Assembly: GCA_902769705.1 (NCBI GenBank) | Contig: CACXPX010000001.1 | Location: 62,001-126,000, forward strand | DNA length: 64,000 bases | Reading direction: 5' to 3' | Source: an uncultured Prevotellaceae bacterium | GTDB taxonomy: Bacteria; Bacteroidota; Bacteroidia; Bacteroidales; Bacteroidaceae | Shown: in pieces, positions 49,007-57,501 of the stretch | Numbering within the stretch: the first letter of the stretch is position 1 | How the letters are laid out: each line of letters opens with the position of its first letter | The notes under the pieces: model-generated | Told to the model about the DNA's origin: nothing | The model's database searches: none | Seen by the model: the letters and a program-made list of their open reading frames with translations, nothing else | Program-made: the position numbers and the translations under genes

Positions 49007-49798
49007 ATGAGACTGATTATTGAACCTGATTATGCCCAAATGTCACGTTGGGCTGCTGAGCATGTGATTCAGCGTATTAACGAATTCAATCCCACACCCG
49101 ACCGCAAGTTCGTGTTGGGCTTGCCTACTGGTTCTTCGCCCGAAGGCATGTATGCTTGCCTTGTGAAGGCTAATAAAGAAGGGCGCGTTTCGTTCAAGAA
49201 CGTGCTGACTTTCAACATGGACGAATATGTGGGATTGCCCGAAGATCATCCCGAGAGCTACCATTCGTTCATGGCTCGCAACTTGTTTGACCACATTGAT
49301 TGCCCGAAGGAGAACATTCATATTCTTAACGGCAACGCCCCCGATTTGGAGGCTGAGTGTGCACACTATGAAGAGATGATAGCCGAAGCCGGAGGCATTG
49401 ACTTATTCCTTGGCGGTATCGGTCCTGACGGACACATCGCTTTCAACGAGCCCTATTCATCGCTTGCCAGCCGCACACGTGTAAAGACGTTGACTACAGA
49501 CACCATCATCGCCAATTCTCGTTTCTTCGAAGGTGATGTGAACAAAGTGCCCAAGCTGGCTCTGACAGTTGGTGTGGGAACTGTGATGGACGCTCGTGAA
49601 GTGATGATTCTGGTGAACGGACATCACAAGGCACGAGCACTGAAAGCCGCAGTTGAAGGAAGTGTCTGTCAAGAGTGGACCATCAGCGCTTTGCAGATGC
49701 ATCGTCATGGAATCATCGTTTGCGACGAGCCTGCTACTGATGAACTGAAAGTGGGTACTTACAAGTACTTCAAAGACATAGAGAAGAACAATCTGTAA
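49007..49798 (+). CDS. nagB: Glucosamine-6-phosphate deaminase
   Basis: A 263-residue cytoplasmic enzyme that converts glucosamine 6-phosphate to fructose 6-phosphate and ammonia. All active-site motifs are present: [12 protein letters not shown] phosphate loop, FNMDEYVGL with the general base Asp, and [14 protein letters not shown] with Asp, His and Glu. Length matches the hexameric NagB family. A related but degenerate domain is encoded just downstream. Confidence 0.97.
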   Translation: MRLIIEPDYAQMSRWAAEHVIQRINEFNPTPDRKFVLGLPTGSSPEGMYACLVKANKEGRVSFKNVLTFNMDEYVGLPEDHPESYHSFMARNLFDHIDCPKENIHILNGNAPDLEAECAHYEEMIAEAGGIDLFLGGIGPDGHIAFNEPYSSLASRTRVKTLTTDTIIANSRFFEGDVNKVPKLALTVGVGTVMDAREVMILVNGHHKARALKAAVEGSVCQEWTISALQMHRHGIIVCDEPATDELKVGTYKYFKDIEKNNL

Positions 49799-49807
49799 GG
49801 TTGAAAT

Positions 49808-49848
49808 GGGGAAAGGTTGGGCAAGCCCAATCCTTCCCCTTCTTTCTT
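49808..49848 (+). terminator. Hairpin with T-rich tail between nagB and the NagB-LmbE gene
   Basis: GGGGAAAGGTTGGGC and GCCCAATCCTTCCCC pair over almost 15 positions, followed by TTCTTTCTT. It may end or attenuate the nagB transcript. Confidence 0.65.
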
Positions 49849-49909
49849 ACTGCCTGCCTATAATCTAATCTTTTATCATCTTCCCTTAAACCTAACAAAA
49901 GCTTTTGCT

Positions 49910-51901
49910 ATGAGACTGAACCTTAGCTCTCAAATCGTATTAAACAAAGTACCTGAAGAATTCTACAAACCGAGAACTGCAGTCGACCGTTCGGAAATCA
50001 CCCGAATGGAAAAGATTCCAACCGACATTTTCCCCAAGATAGAAGAAGCCGTTGGCAGTATCGTTGATGTCGTTGTGGCCGAGATTCAGAGTCGGCAGCG
50101 CGAAGGACGGTTCTGTGTGCTTGGATTGGGAACAGGAACCTCACTCACTCCTGTCTATGCAGAGCTGATTCGCCGTCATCAGGAAGATGGCGTGAGCTTC
50201 CGCAACGTGGTGGTATTCAATGCCTACGAGTTTTTCCCGCTCTCGCAAGATGCCCCTCATAGTGCTTTCCGTCAGCTTTGTGAGCGGTTTCTTGATCATG
50301 TTGACATCGACCGCCAGAACATCTTCACGCCCGATGGAACAATAGCGCAAGACTCTGTTCAGCAATACTGCCAGCTTTATGAGCAGCGCATCAAGACTTT
50401 CGGAGGCATCGACTTGATGCTTCTGGGTATCGGGCGTATAGGAAATATTGCCATCAACGAGCCGGGATCGGGACTCACTTCGTCTTCACGCCTGATGCTG
50501 ATTGATGCTACTTCGCGCGAAGAATCGACACTCAGTTTTGGCACCAACGAACCAGTTCCGCCTTGTGCTATTACGATGGGTGTGCAAACCATTCTTTCTG
50601 CACGAAAGATATTCCTCACAGCATGGGGAGAAGAGAAGGCCGACATCATTCGCAAAACCGTCGAAGGAGCTATAACCGACACCATTCCTGCCTCGTTCCT
50701 GCAAACTCACAATGATGCACATGTGGTTATCGACCTTGCAGCAGCTGCACGTTTGACCCGCATTGTGCACCCTTGGTTGGTTACTTCGCTCACGTGGACA
50801 GACAAGTTGGTGCGGTCGGCTTTGGTTTGGCTGTGTCAGAAGACTGGCAAACCCATTCTGAAACTGACGAACAAAGACTACAACGAGAACGGCCTTTCTG
50901 AACTCTTGGCGCTTTATGGGTCGGCTTATAATGCCAATATCAAGATATTCAACGACTTGCAGCATACCATCACGGGCTGGCCGGGCGGAAAACCTGATGC
51001 AGACGACACCTATCGCCCAGAGCGAGCGAAGCCTTATCCCAAGCGTGTTGTGGTGTTCTCTCCGCATCCCGATGATGACGTTATTTCTATGGGCGGCACC
51101 ATTCAGCGTTTGGTGGCGCAAGGACATGAGGTTCATGTGGCCTATGAGACGAGTGGTAACATTGCTGTGGGCGATGAGGAGGTAACGCGTTTCATGCATT
51201 TCATTAATGGTTTCAACCAACTGTTTGGAAACTCGGAAGACCAAGTAATCAATAACAAGTACAAAGAAATCAAACAGTTCTTGGCGTCAAAGAAGGAAGG
51301 CGACAGCGACACGCGTGACATTCTGACCATTAAGGGGCTTATACGTCGGGGCGAAGCTCGTACTGCGAGCACGTTCAACCATATTCCATTAGAGCGTGTG
51401 CATTTCTTGGATTTGCCGTTCTATGAGAGTGGTAAGATTGAAAAACTGCCTATGGGTGAGGCTGATGTGCGTATTGTACAAAAACTCATCAGCGAGGTGA
51501 AGCCCCATCAGATTTATGTGGCGGGCGACTTGGCTGACCCGCATGGCACCCATCGTAAATGTACAGACGCCGTACTTGCCGCTATCGATGAAGAGAAGCG
51601 TGCTGGAGCCGAGTGGTTGTCGGATTGTCGCATCTGGATGTATCGTGGTGCATGGGCTGAATGGGAGATTGAGAACATTGAGATGTGTGTTCCGATGAGC
51701 CCAGAGGAACTCCGTGCGAAGCGCAACGCCATATTGAAGCATCAGTCGCAAATGGAGAGTGCTCCTTTCTTGGGTAATGATGAGCGGCTGTTCTGGCAGC
51801 GCGCAGAAGACCGCAATCGTGGGACGGCAGACCTCTACGACCAGCTGGGACTTGCTTGCTATGAGGCTATGGAAGCCTTTGTGGAATATAAACCATTATA
51901 A
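49910..51901 (+). CDS. NagB-like (degenerate) - LmbE/PIG-L deacetylase fusion
   Basis: A 663-residue two-domain protein. Residues ~40-330 have the NagB fold (LGLGTGTSLTPVY, LLGIGRIGNIAINEPGSG), but the catalytic positions of NagB are replaced: NMDEYV reads NAYEFF, and PDGHIAF reads RIGNIAI, so deaminase activity is unlikely. Residues ~390-660 are an LmbE/PIG-L zinc deacetylase (VVFSPHPDDDVISMGGT, ADPHGTHRKCTDAVLAA), which removes N-acetyl groups from amino sugars. Homologues in Bacteroidota are often labelled NagB. Likely acts on an N-acetylglucosamine-containing substrate. The ATG at 49910 follows the intercistronic hairpin. Confidence 0.88.
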   Translation: MRLNLSSQIVLNKVPEEFYKPRTAVDRSEITRMEKIPTDIFPKIEEAVGSIVDVVVAEIQSRQREGRFCVLGLGTGTSLTPVYAELIRRHQEDGVSFRNVVVFNAYEFFPLSQDAPHSAFRQLCERFLDHVDIDRQNIFTPDGTIAQDSVQQYCQLYEQRIKTFGGIDLMLLGIGRIGNIAINEPGSGLTSSSRLMLIDATSREESTLSFGTNEPVPPCAITMGVQTILSARKIFLTAWGEEKADIIRKTVEGAITDTIPASFLQTHNDAHVVIDLAAAARLTRIVHPWLVTSLTWTDKLVRSALVWLCQKTGKPILKLTNKDYNENGLSELLALYGSAYNANIKIFNDLQHTITGWPGGKPDADDTYRPERAKPYPKRVVVFSPHPDDDVISMGGTIQRLVAQGHEVHVAYETSGNIAVGDEEVTRFMHFINGFNQLFGNSEDQVINNKYKEIKQFLASKKEGDSDTRDILTIKGLIRRGEARTASTFNHIPLERVHFLDLPFYESGKIEKLPMGEADVRIVQKLISEVKPHQIYVAGDLADPHGTHRKCTDAVLAAIDEEKRAGAEWLSDCRIWMYRGAWAEWEIENIEMCVPMSPEELRAKRNAILKHQSQMESAPFLGNDERLFWQRAEDRNRGTADLYDQLGLACYEAMEAFVEYKPL

Positions 51902-51924
51902 ATAATAATAAAACATATGAGAAT

Positions 51925-53913
51925 ATGAAGAAATTGATTTGCCTATTGGTGTTTTTTGTTTCTTTGTCGGTGTCGGCTGAAGAGAAGACAGTCGCATCTC
52001 CTGACGGAAGATTGGTAGTGAAAGTGACAACAAATGAAGGTCGCGTTTGTTACTCGGTAGAGTATGACGGACAAGAAGTGTTGAAGCCTTCGTGCCTTGG
52101 TTTGCGGACGAACGTGGGAGACTTTACTGAGGGACTGACGTTGAAAGAGGCGAAGAACGAGCGTATAGAGAAGCAATATGACATGACGCGCACGAAGACT
52201 GCGCACGTTAATTATAACGCCAACCAACTGACGCTTCGTTACGAAACAGCCAATGGTTTCCCTTTGACGATGACATTCAACGTGTCGGACAATGATGTGG
52301 CATTCCGTTATGGATTGGGACGAGGACCGAAAGACAATCCGAAATGTGCGTTGGTGTATGAGGAGGCAACGTCGTTCTTACTCCCCGATGGCACTCGGAC
52401 GTTCCTCACGCCTCAAATCAATCCGATGACAGGGTGGGAGCGAACCAAGCCGAGCTATGAGGAAGAATATGAGGCAGATGCAGAGATGACGAAGCGTTCG
52501 AAGTTTGGAGTGGGCTACACGTTTCCTTGCCTGTTTAAGGTTTCTCAGCCCTCGGGACTCGTATGGTTGCTCATTAGCGAGACAGGCGTGACAAGCGAAT
52601 ATTGCGGCAGTAGGCTGAGCGATTATGAAGCGGGTAGGGGATATCAAGTTGCTTATCCCCAGAAGGGTGAGCAGAACGGTTTCGGTTCTGAGTTTGCCGC
52701 TATACCTTTGCCCGGTAAGACACCTTGGCGCACTATCACAGTGGGCAACAGCCTGAAGCCGATTGTGGAGACGACTGTCGCTTATGATGTTGTGGACCCG
52801 TTATACGAGGCAAAGTATGAGTACAAACCAGGCCGCTACACATGGAGTTGGTTGATTTGGCAGGACCAGAGCATCAATTATGATGATCAGGTGAAGTTCA
52901 TTGACTTGGCATCAGCAATGGGATTTGAGTATACGTTGGTGGACAATTGGTGGGACACGCAGATTGGTCGTGAGAAAATAGAACAACTGTCGAAGTATGC
53001 CCAAGGAAAGGGCGTTCATCTGTTGCTTTGGTACAGCAGCAACGGCTATGAGAACGATGCTCCTCAAGGACCACGCAACATCATGAACAACTCGATAGCC
53101 CGAAAGAAGGATATGGCATGGATGCAGCGCATTGGCGTGAAGGGTATCAAAGTTGACTTCTTTGGTGGAGACAAGCAGGAGACGATGCGGCTGTATGAAG
53201 ACATCTTGAGTGATGCGAACGAATATGGTCTGCAAGTGATTTTCCATGGTTGTACATTGCCGCGCGGATGGGAACGTATGTATCCGAACTACGTGGGATC
53301 TGAAGCAGCGTTGGCAAGCGAGAATGTGTATTTCTCTGATTATCATGCGAAGAAGGAAGGCTTCGAGTTGTCGATGTATGCTTTCACTCGGAACGTTGTG
53401 GCTGCGTTCGACTGGGGAGGCGTGATAATGAACCATTGGATGAGCAAGGACAACAAGAGCCGGCACCAGCGATTTACGAGTGATATCTTTGAGATTGCTA
53501 CGGGAATCACCAACCAATGCAGCGTGAATTGTATGGCCATGCAGCCTAACAACCTGAGTGAATTGCCCCAGTTTGAACTTGATTTTCTGAAGACGATTCC
53601 CACGGCATGGGATGAGACGCGTTTCATAGATGGCTATCCTGGAAAATATGTGGTGATTGCCCGTAGGTGTGGAGAAAAATGGTACGTAGGTGGCATCAAT
53701 GGAGGAAGCGAAGCACTTGCGCTCACTCTTCAACTTCCGATGCTGACTGGCCAAACAGTGAACCTGATGACAGATGAACCGTCAAAGGCTAACCAACGGT
53801 CGCTGGCCAATGGGAAAGGCAAGAATGAAGGGCCAAAGGCTGTGAAAGTGAGCAAAAAGGGAGAAGTGAAAGTGACACTTCAGCCAATGGGCGGTATCGT
53901 GATATATCAATAA
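51925..53913 (+). CDS. GH97 alpha-glycosidase, secreted
   Basis: A 662-residue glycoside hydrolase. Signal peptide about 1-18 (MKKLICLLVFFVSLSVSA). N-terminal beta-sandwich (~20-265), a (beta/alpha)8 barrel (~280-560) and a C-terminal beta domain follow the GH97 plan. GIKVDFFGGDKQ carries an Asp at the position of the nucleophile of the retaining GH97 group, and GSEAALASEN has the conserved Glu; the inverting SusB type lacks that Asp. An alpha-galactosidase-like retaining activity is therefore more likely than alpha-glucosidase. Begins 23 bases behind the NagB-LmbE gene. Confidence 0.88.
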   Translation: MKKLICLLVFFVSLSVSAEEKTVASPDGRLVVKVTTNEGRVCYSVEYDGQEVLKPSCLGLRTNVGDFTEGLTLKEAKNERIEKQYDMTRTKTAHVNYNANQLTLRYETANGFPLTMTFNVSDNDVAFRYGLGRGPKDNPKCALVYEEATSFLLPDGTRTFLTPQINPMTGWERTKPSYEEEYEADAEMTKRSKFGVGYTFPCLFKVSQPSGLVWLLISETGVTSEYCGSRLSDYEAGRGYQVAYPQKGEQNGFGSEFAAIPLPGKTPWRTITVGNSLKPIVETTVAYDVVDPLYEAKYEYKPGRYTWSWLIWQDQSINYDDQVKFIDLASAMGFEYTLVDNWWDTQIGREKIEQLSKYAQGKGVHLLLWYSSNGYENDAPQGPRNIMNNSIARKKDMAWMQRIGVKGIKVDFFGGDKQETMRLYEDILSDANEYGLQVIFHGCTLPRGWERMYPNYVGSEAALASENVYFSDYHAKKEGFELSMYAFTRNVVAAFDWGGVIMNHWMSKDNKSRHQRFTSDIFEIATGITNQCSVNCMAMQPNNLSELPQFELDFLKTIPTAWDETRFIDGYPGKYVVIARRCGEKWYVGGINGGSEALALTLQLPMLTGQTVNLMTDEPSKANQRSLANGKGKNEGPKAVKVSKKGEVKVTLQPMGGIVIYQ

Positions 53914-53916
53914 TAC

Positions 53917-54243
53917 TTAACTTGTCTTACGCAGGTATTTGATCCATGCGTAAGGCTTGCGTTTGAGCAGATAGTTGGGGTCGTGCATATTGTCGTATGC
54001 TTCTCTCTCCATAGAGAGGTTCGAATATGCACGACCTTTCATCGGAAGGCGTACGAGCCACTCGATAGTGTACCATAAATAGAATCCCACAATCAACAAT
54101 TCCCACATCTGGCGCGTGTGTATGCGTTCATGCTGGATGAGGTCGGTGGTGATGCTGACGCCTTTCCGACAGAACAGGATACCGAGAACATTGATGGCCT
54201 CGTATTTCCTGAATGGTATGATTCTATTGTGGATGATAATCAT
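53917..54243 (-). CDS. Small HExxH protein (putative mini-zincin)
   Basis: A 108-residue protein with HERIH at 38-42 (LIQHERIHTRQMWELL), a hydrophobic helix right after it (LLIVGFYLWYTIEWLV), and a later MEREAYDNM that could supply the third zinc ligand. The order HExxH, helix, E-x-x-x resembles small M48/M56-like gluzincins stripped to the core. No function is established. Its stop codon lies 3 bases from the GH97 stop on the other strand. The ATG at 54243 is chosen since a promoter element lies immediately upstream. Confidence 0.7.
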   Translation of the reverse strand: MIIIHNRIIPFRKYEAINVLGILFCRKGVSITTDLIQHERIHTRQMWELLIVGFYLWYTIEWLVRLPMKGRAYSNLSMEREAYDNMHDPNYLLKRKPYAWIKYLRKTS

Positions 54244-54257
54244 GTCTTCTTTCGTCG

Positions 54258-54265
54258 CAAAGGTA
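54258..54265 (-). promoter_or_regulatory. -7 element TACCTTTG of the HExxH gene
   Basis: Exact TAnnTTTG match on the minus strand, 14 bases before the ATG. A 7-base tandem repeat occupies the -33 area. Confidence 0.65.
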
Positions 54266-54274
54266 CAACAAAAA

Positions 54275-54302
54275 GATGAAAGATGAAAGATGAAAGATGA
54301 AA
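54275..54302. repeat. 7-base tandem repeat (GATGAAA)
   Basis: Four perfect copies between the divergent HExxH and helicase genes, with another GATGAAA at 54310. Confidence 0.9.
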
Positions 54303-54324
54303 AAATAGGATGAAAGACTAAAAA

Positions 54325-57081
54325 ATGGAAAAGAAAGAGTTCGTTCCCGACGAGAGTCAGCAGCGTGTGATTGATGCTGAGGGTGGCTACCATCTTGTGC
54401 TTGCGCCTCCGGGCTGTGGGAAAACACAGATTCTCACAGAGCGCATCCGTCGTGCCCACCAGCGGGATGGCGTTCCTTATAAGGATATGCTTTGCCTGAC
54501 ATTTACCAACCGTGCTGCGCGGGCAATGGTGGAACGCATCAATGAGCATATCAATGACGCAGATGTGGCTGAGGTCTATGTGGGAAATGTGCATCGCTTT
54601 TGTTCGAAATTCTTGTTCGACAACGGGATCCTCGCTGCAGAGACCTCTATCATCGATGACGAAGACGCCATCAGCATCATCGCCCGCTATCAAGGAGAAG
54701 ACGAGGCTCAGGTGGCAGAGAATGCTGTGCGTCGGCGCGAATACTTCGAGATGGTTCACTTCTCTCATTTCATGCACCAAATCCGAATGTCCCATCCCCG
54801 TTCCTTGCGTTTGCATCCCGAGTGCTGCAACAGCAATGATGTGGCAGCCATGCAGAAAATCTGCGAAGTGCAACGCATGGAATTCAACGCGCAGGCGATG
54901 GTTGACATTTACGACCATAGCGATTTCTACTCCGATGCCTCTCGTATGGACGGCTACGATATGGGCTCTCAGGCCATCATTAGCACTATGCTGCGAAAGA
55001 TGACCCGCGCACGGCAGTATGAACAATACAAACGCGAAAACAAGTTGGTTGACTTCGAGGATTTGCTGATACTGTCTTATGATGCAATGATGGCATGGGA
55101 CGAAGATGAACACGATGGTCCTTATCGCCGTTACAAGTGGATACAGGTGGACGAGGTGCAAGACCTCAATCCGCTTCAGCAAGCTATCATCGATTGCCTA
55201 CTTCTTTCCCCTGCCACCCAACAGCCATCTTCCTTCACTCTCATGTATCTTGGTGATGAGCAACAGGCCATTTTCTCGTTTATGGGCGCACGGTTGGCAA
55301 CGCTCGACCTTCTGCGCCAGCGTTGTGCGGGAAACATCCATCACCTTGCCACCAATCATCGTTCGCCAGCCTATCTGCTCGACGTGTTCAACGAATACGC
55401 GCGCACCATTCTCAACATTCATCCCTCTCTTCTTCCGACACCTAACATCCAACACCCATCGCCTAACACCCAACATCCTTCTCTGCGCATTCTTCGCAGC
55501 AATGTTATCGATACCGAGTACTTCGATGTTGCCCGTATGGCCAGCAATCTTGCTGCCGACTATCCTGACGAGACGACAGCCATCATCGTGAACTCCAATA
55601 CCGATGCCGACCATCTCAGCGATGAATTGAAGAATATGCAAGTTCCTCACTTCAAGGTTTCGGGGCAGGATGTGTTCTCGTCTCCACAAGTGAAACTGCT
55701 CTTCGCCCACTTCAACATTCTTTCCAATGAGCATAACTTCATTGCATGGGCAAGGTTGATGAAAGGCATTCATGTGTTCGAGACGCAGAACTTTGCCCGT
55801 AACTTCATGCGGTCGCTGCTCAATCGGGCCATGCTGCCCAGCGACTTCCTGCTCTATCAGGACAGCACCTACATACAGGAATTCTGTAAGGCATACGAGG
55901 CGGAAGACATTGTAGTCTTTGATACCGAAACCACAGGGCTCGACATTTTCTCCGATGATATCGTGCAGATTGCAGCTGTTCGCATGCGGCAAGGCCATAT
56001 CGTGGAAGGGTCTCAGTTCAACGTTTTCATTCAGACAAGTCGCGAGATTCCCGCTATGCTCGGCGACATTCCCAACCCCATCATCGAGGAGTTGCGCCAC
56101 AACGAGCAATTAACACCTATCGAAGCTTTTACGCGCTTCATCGACTATGTGGGCGACAGTGTGCTTTTGGGGCACAATGTGCAGTTCGATTATCATATCC
56201 TGCAAAACAATCTGCGACGCCATCTGCCACAAGTGGACCTCAGTCGGCAATGCCCACGTGTCTTCGACTCTTTGAAGCTCATCCGACTACTCCAGCCCGA
56301 CCTCAAGGAGTATAAGTTGAAACATCTGCTCGAAGTGCTCCATCTGTTGGGGCAGAACTCTCATCTCGCCGATGCAGACGTAGATGCCACTTGTTCCGTT
56401 GTGCGTTATTGCTATAAGAAGGCACAGACCGTGATTCCTTCCCAGCGTGAGTTCATGGTGCAAAAGCGTGTGCAGAATCGTGTGGAAACACTCAGACGCA
56501 ACTATCAGCAACTATATCTGCATGCACTTGAAACCCTCTACGCCCAATCCACAAACACCAATCCCCCAACACCTGACACCTCAAACCTTCCTGCCCTTGT
56601 AGCCGAAATGCTTTATGTCTACGACCAATTGCTCGATGCGACCATCATCCAACCTGTGGAAAGCATTCGGCGCATCACGCAATATCTGGCTTGCGATGTC
56701 ATAGATGCCGACAATGAGTTTTCACTTGTCAGCCAACTGGGCAACCACATTCTTGAGCTCAACACCCTCAAGGAGGCCGACCTCTGCAACAGTCCCCACC
56801 TTCACGATCGCATTTTTGTCACCACCGTGCACAAGGCGAAAGGGTTGGAGTTCGACAATGTCATCGTCTTTGATGCCGTTGACGACCGTTATCCTAGTTA
56901 TTTCAATCGAGACAATCCCGCTGGAATCGCCGAAGATGCCCGTAAGTTCTATGTCGCCATCACTCGTGCGAAGCGTCGTCTTTACGTCTCGCAATGTCTC
57001 TCGCGTATCGACTTCCGAGGGCAGGTGCGTCAACGACAACTCACCCGTTTCATGAATCCCATCCTGAAGTATTTCGATTGA
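54325..57081 (+). CDS. UvrD/Rep-type helicase with an inserted DEDDh exonuclease domain
   Basis: A 918-residue protein. Helicase motif I LAPPGCGKTQILTERI, Ia LTFTNRAARAMVERI, motif II VDEVQDLNPLQ, motif III YLGDEQQAIFSFMGA and IV ATNHRSP are in the first 370 residues. The second RecA half is split by a complete DnaQ-like exonuclease (~525-700: VVFDTETTGLDIF, LGHNVQFDYHIL, HLADADVDATCSV). Motifs V/VI return at the end (VHKAKGLEFDNVIVFD, VAITRAKRRLYVS). It probably unwinds and trims DNA ends during repair. The segment TPNIQHPSPNTQHPS arises from in-frame 7-base repeats. Confidence 0.9.
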   Translation: MEKKEFVPDESQQRVIDAEGGYHLVLAPPGCGKTQILTERIRRAHQRDGVPYKDMLCLTFTNRAARAMVERINEHINDADVAEVYVGNVHRFCSKFLFDNGILAAETSIIDDEDAISIIARYQGEDEAQVAENAVRRREYFEMVHFSHFMHQIRMSHPRSLRLHPECCNSNDVAAMQKICEVQRMEFNAQAMVDIYDHSDFYSDASRMDGYDMGSQAIISTMLRKMTRARQYEQYKRENKLVDFEDLLILSYDAMMAWDEDEHDGPYRRYKWIQVDEVQDLNPLQQAIIDCLLLSPATQQPSSFTLMYLGDEQQAIFSFMGARLATLDLLRQRCAGNIHHLATNHRSPAYLLDVFNEYARTILNIHPSLLPTPNIQHPSPNTQHPSLRILRSNVIDTEYFDVARMASNLAADYPDETTAIIVNSNTDADHLSDELKNMQVPHFKVSGQDVFSSPQVKLLFAHFNILSNEHNFIAWARLMKGIHVFETQNFARNFMRSLLNRAMLPSDFLLYQDSTYIQEFCKAYEAEDIVVFDTETTGLDIFSDDIVQIAAVRMRQGHIVEGSQFNVFIQTSREIPAMLGDIPNPIIEELRHNEQLTPIEAFTRFIDYVGDSVLLGHNVQFDYHILQNNLRRHLPQVDLSRQCPRVFDSLKLIRLLQPDLKEYKLKHLLEVLHLLGQNSHLADADVDATCSVVRYCYKKAQTVIPSQREFMVQKRVQNRVETLRRNYQQLYLHALETLYAQSTNTNPPTPDTSNLPALVAEMLYVYDQLLDATIIQPVESIRRITQYLACDVIDADNEFSLVSQLGNHILELNTLKEADLCNSPHLHDRIFVTTVHKAKGLEFDNVIVFDAVDDRYPSYFNRDNPAGIAEDARKFYVAITRAKRRLYVSQCLSRIDFRGQVRQRQLTRFMNPILKYFD
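55442..55476 (+). repeat. Five degenerate 7-base repeats inside the helicase gene
   Basis: CTAACAT, CCAACAC, CCATCGC, CTAACAC, CCAACAT follow one another without gaps in the coding frame. A looser run of the same kind lies at about 56551-56590 (NTNPPTPDTSN). Confidence 0.75.
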
Positions 57082-57148
57082 GTCCTTAAGTCCCCTAAAC
57101 AAGAGGGATCCCATCATATCCATAACCCTCTGAAAGGGATTTGGATTT

Positions 57149-57412
57149 AATAGAGCATAGGTGTGAACTTGCCAGATGTGGCATCTAATGCCGTCAGATG
57201 CCACATGTAGCGTTGTCATATGTATCCTTTGATCAAGTAAAATAATTTATTTTACTCGATAAAATAATTTATTTTACAATGCAAAATAATTTATTTTACT
57301 TTGCAAATTAATTTATTTTACAAGACCAGATGAATGGTTTGATTGTGTTAGAAGCCACGAATGACTGTTTCAGAGTGGTGCTCTCGTGCCGTTGGATGAT
57401 AGGTGTTTGACT
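57149..57412. repeat. Longest 22-base-period array, 12 units, with AT palindrome core
   Basis: Units start every 22 bases from 57149 to 57391. Units 5-8 (57237, 57259, 57281, 57303) are palindromes GTAAAATAATTTATTTTAC or one to two changes from it. Outer units are related: 57171 and 57325 share CCAGATG, 57193 and 57347 share GTnAGAnGCCAC, 57149 and 57391 share ATAGGTGT. Positions 16-18 are often TGA. It fills the gap between the convergent helicase and OPT transporter genes. Confidence 0.88.
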
Positions 57413-57426
57413 TTTTATTCATAGAA

Positions 57427-57456
57427 AAAGCCAGCCACGAGATGATGGCTGGCTTT
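57427..57456 (-). terminator. Terminator of OPT transporter gene
   Basis: GCCAGCCA/TGGCTGGC perfect 8-bp stem with flanking AAA/TTT and an 8-base loop, 46 bases beyond the stop codon. Confidence 0.85.
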
Positions 57457-57501
57457 ATGCAATTGATGCTATTTGTAAGTTTTATGCTATTGTGATGCCC
57501 C

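Noticed and set aside
54244-55182. Long N-terminal extension of the minus-strand HExxH gene
   Set aside because: It is antisense to conserved helicase motifs; a promoter element at 54258 and the ATG at 54243 define the short gene.
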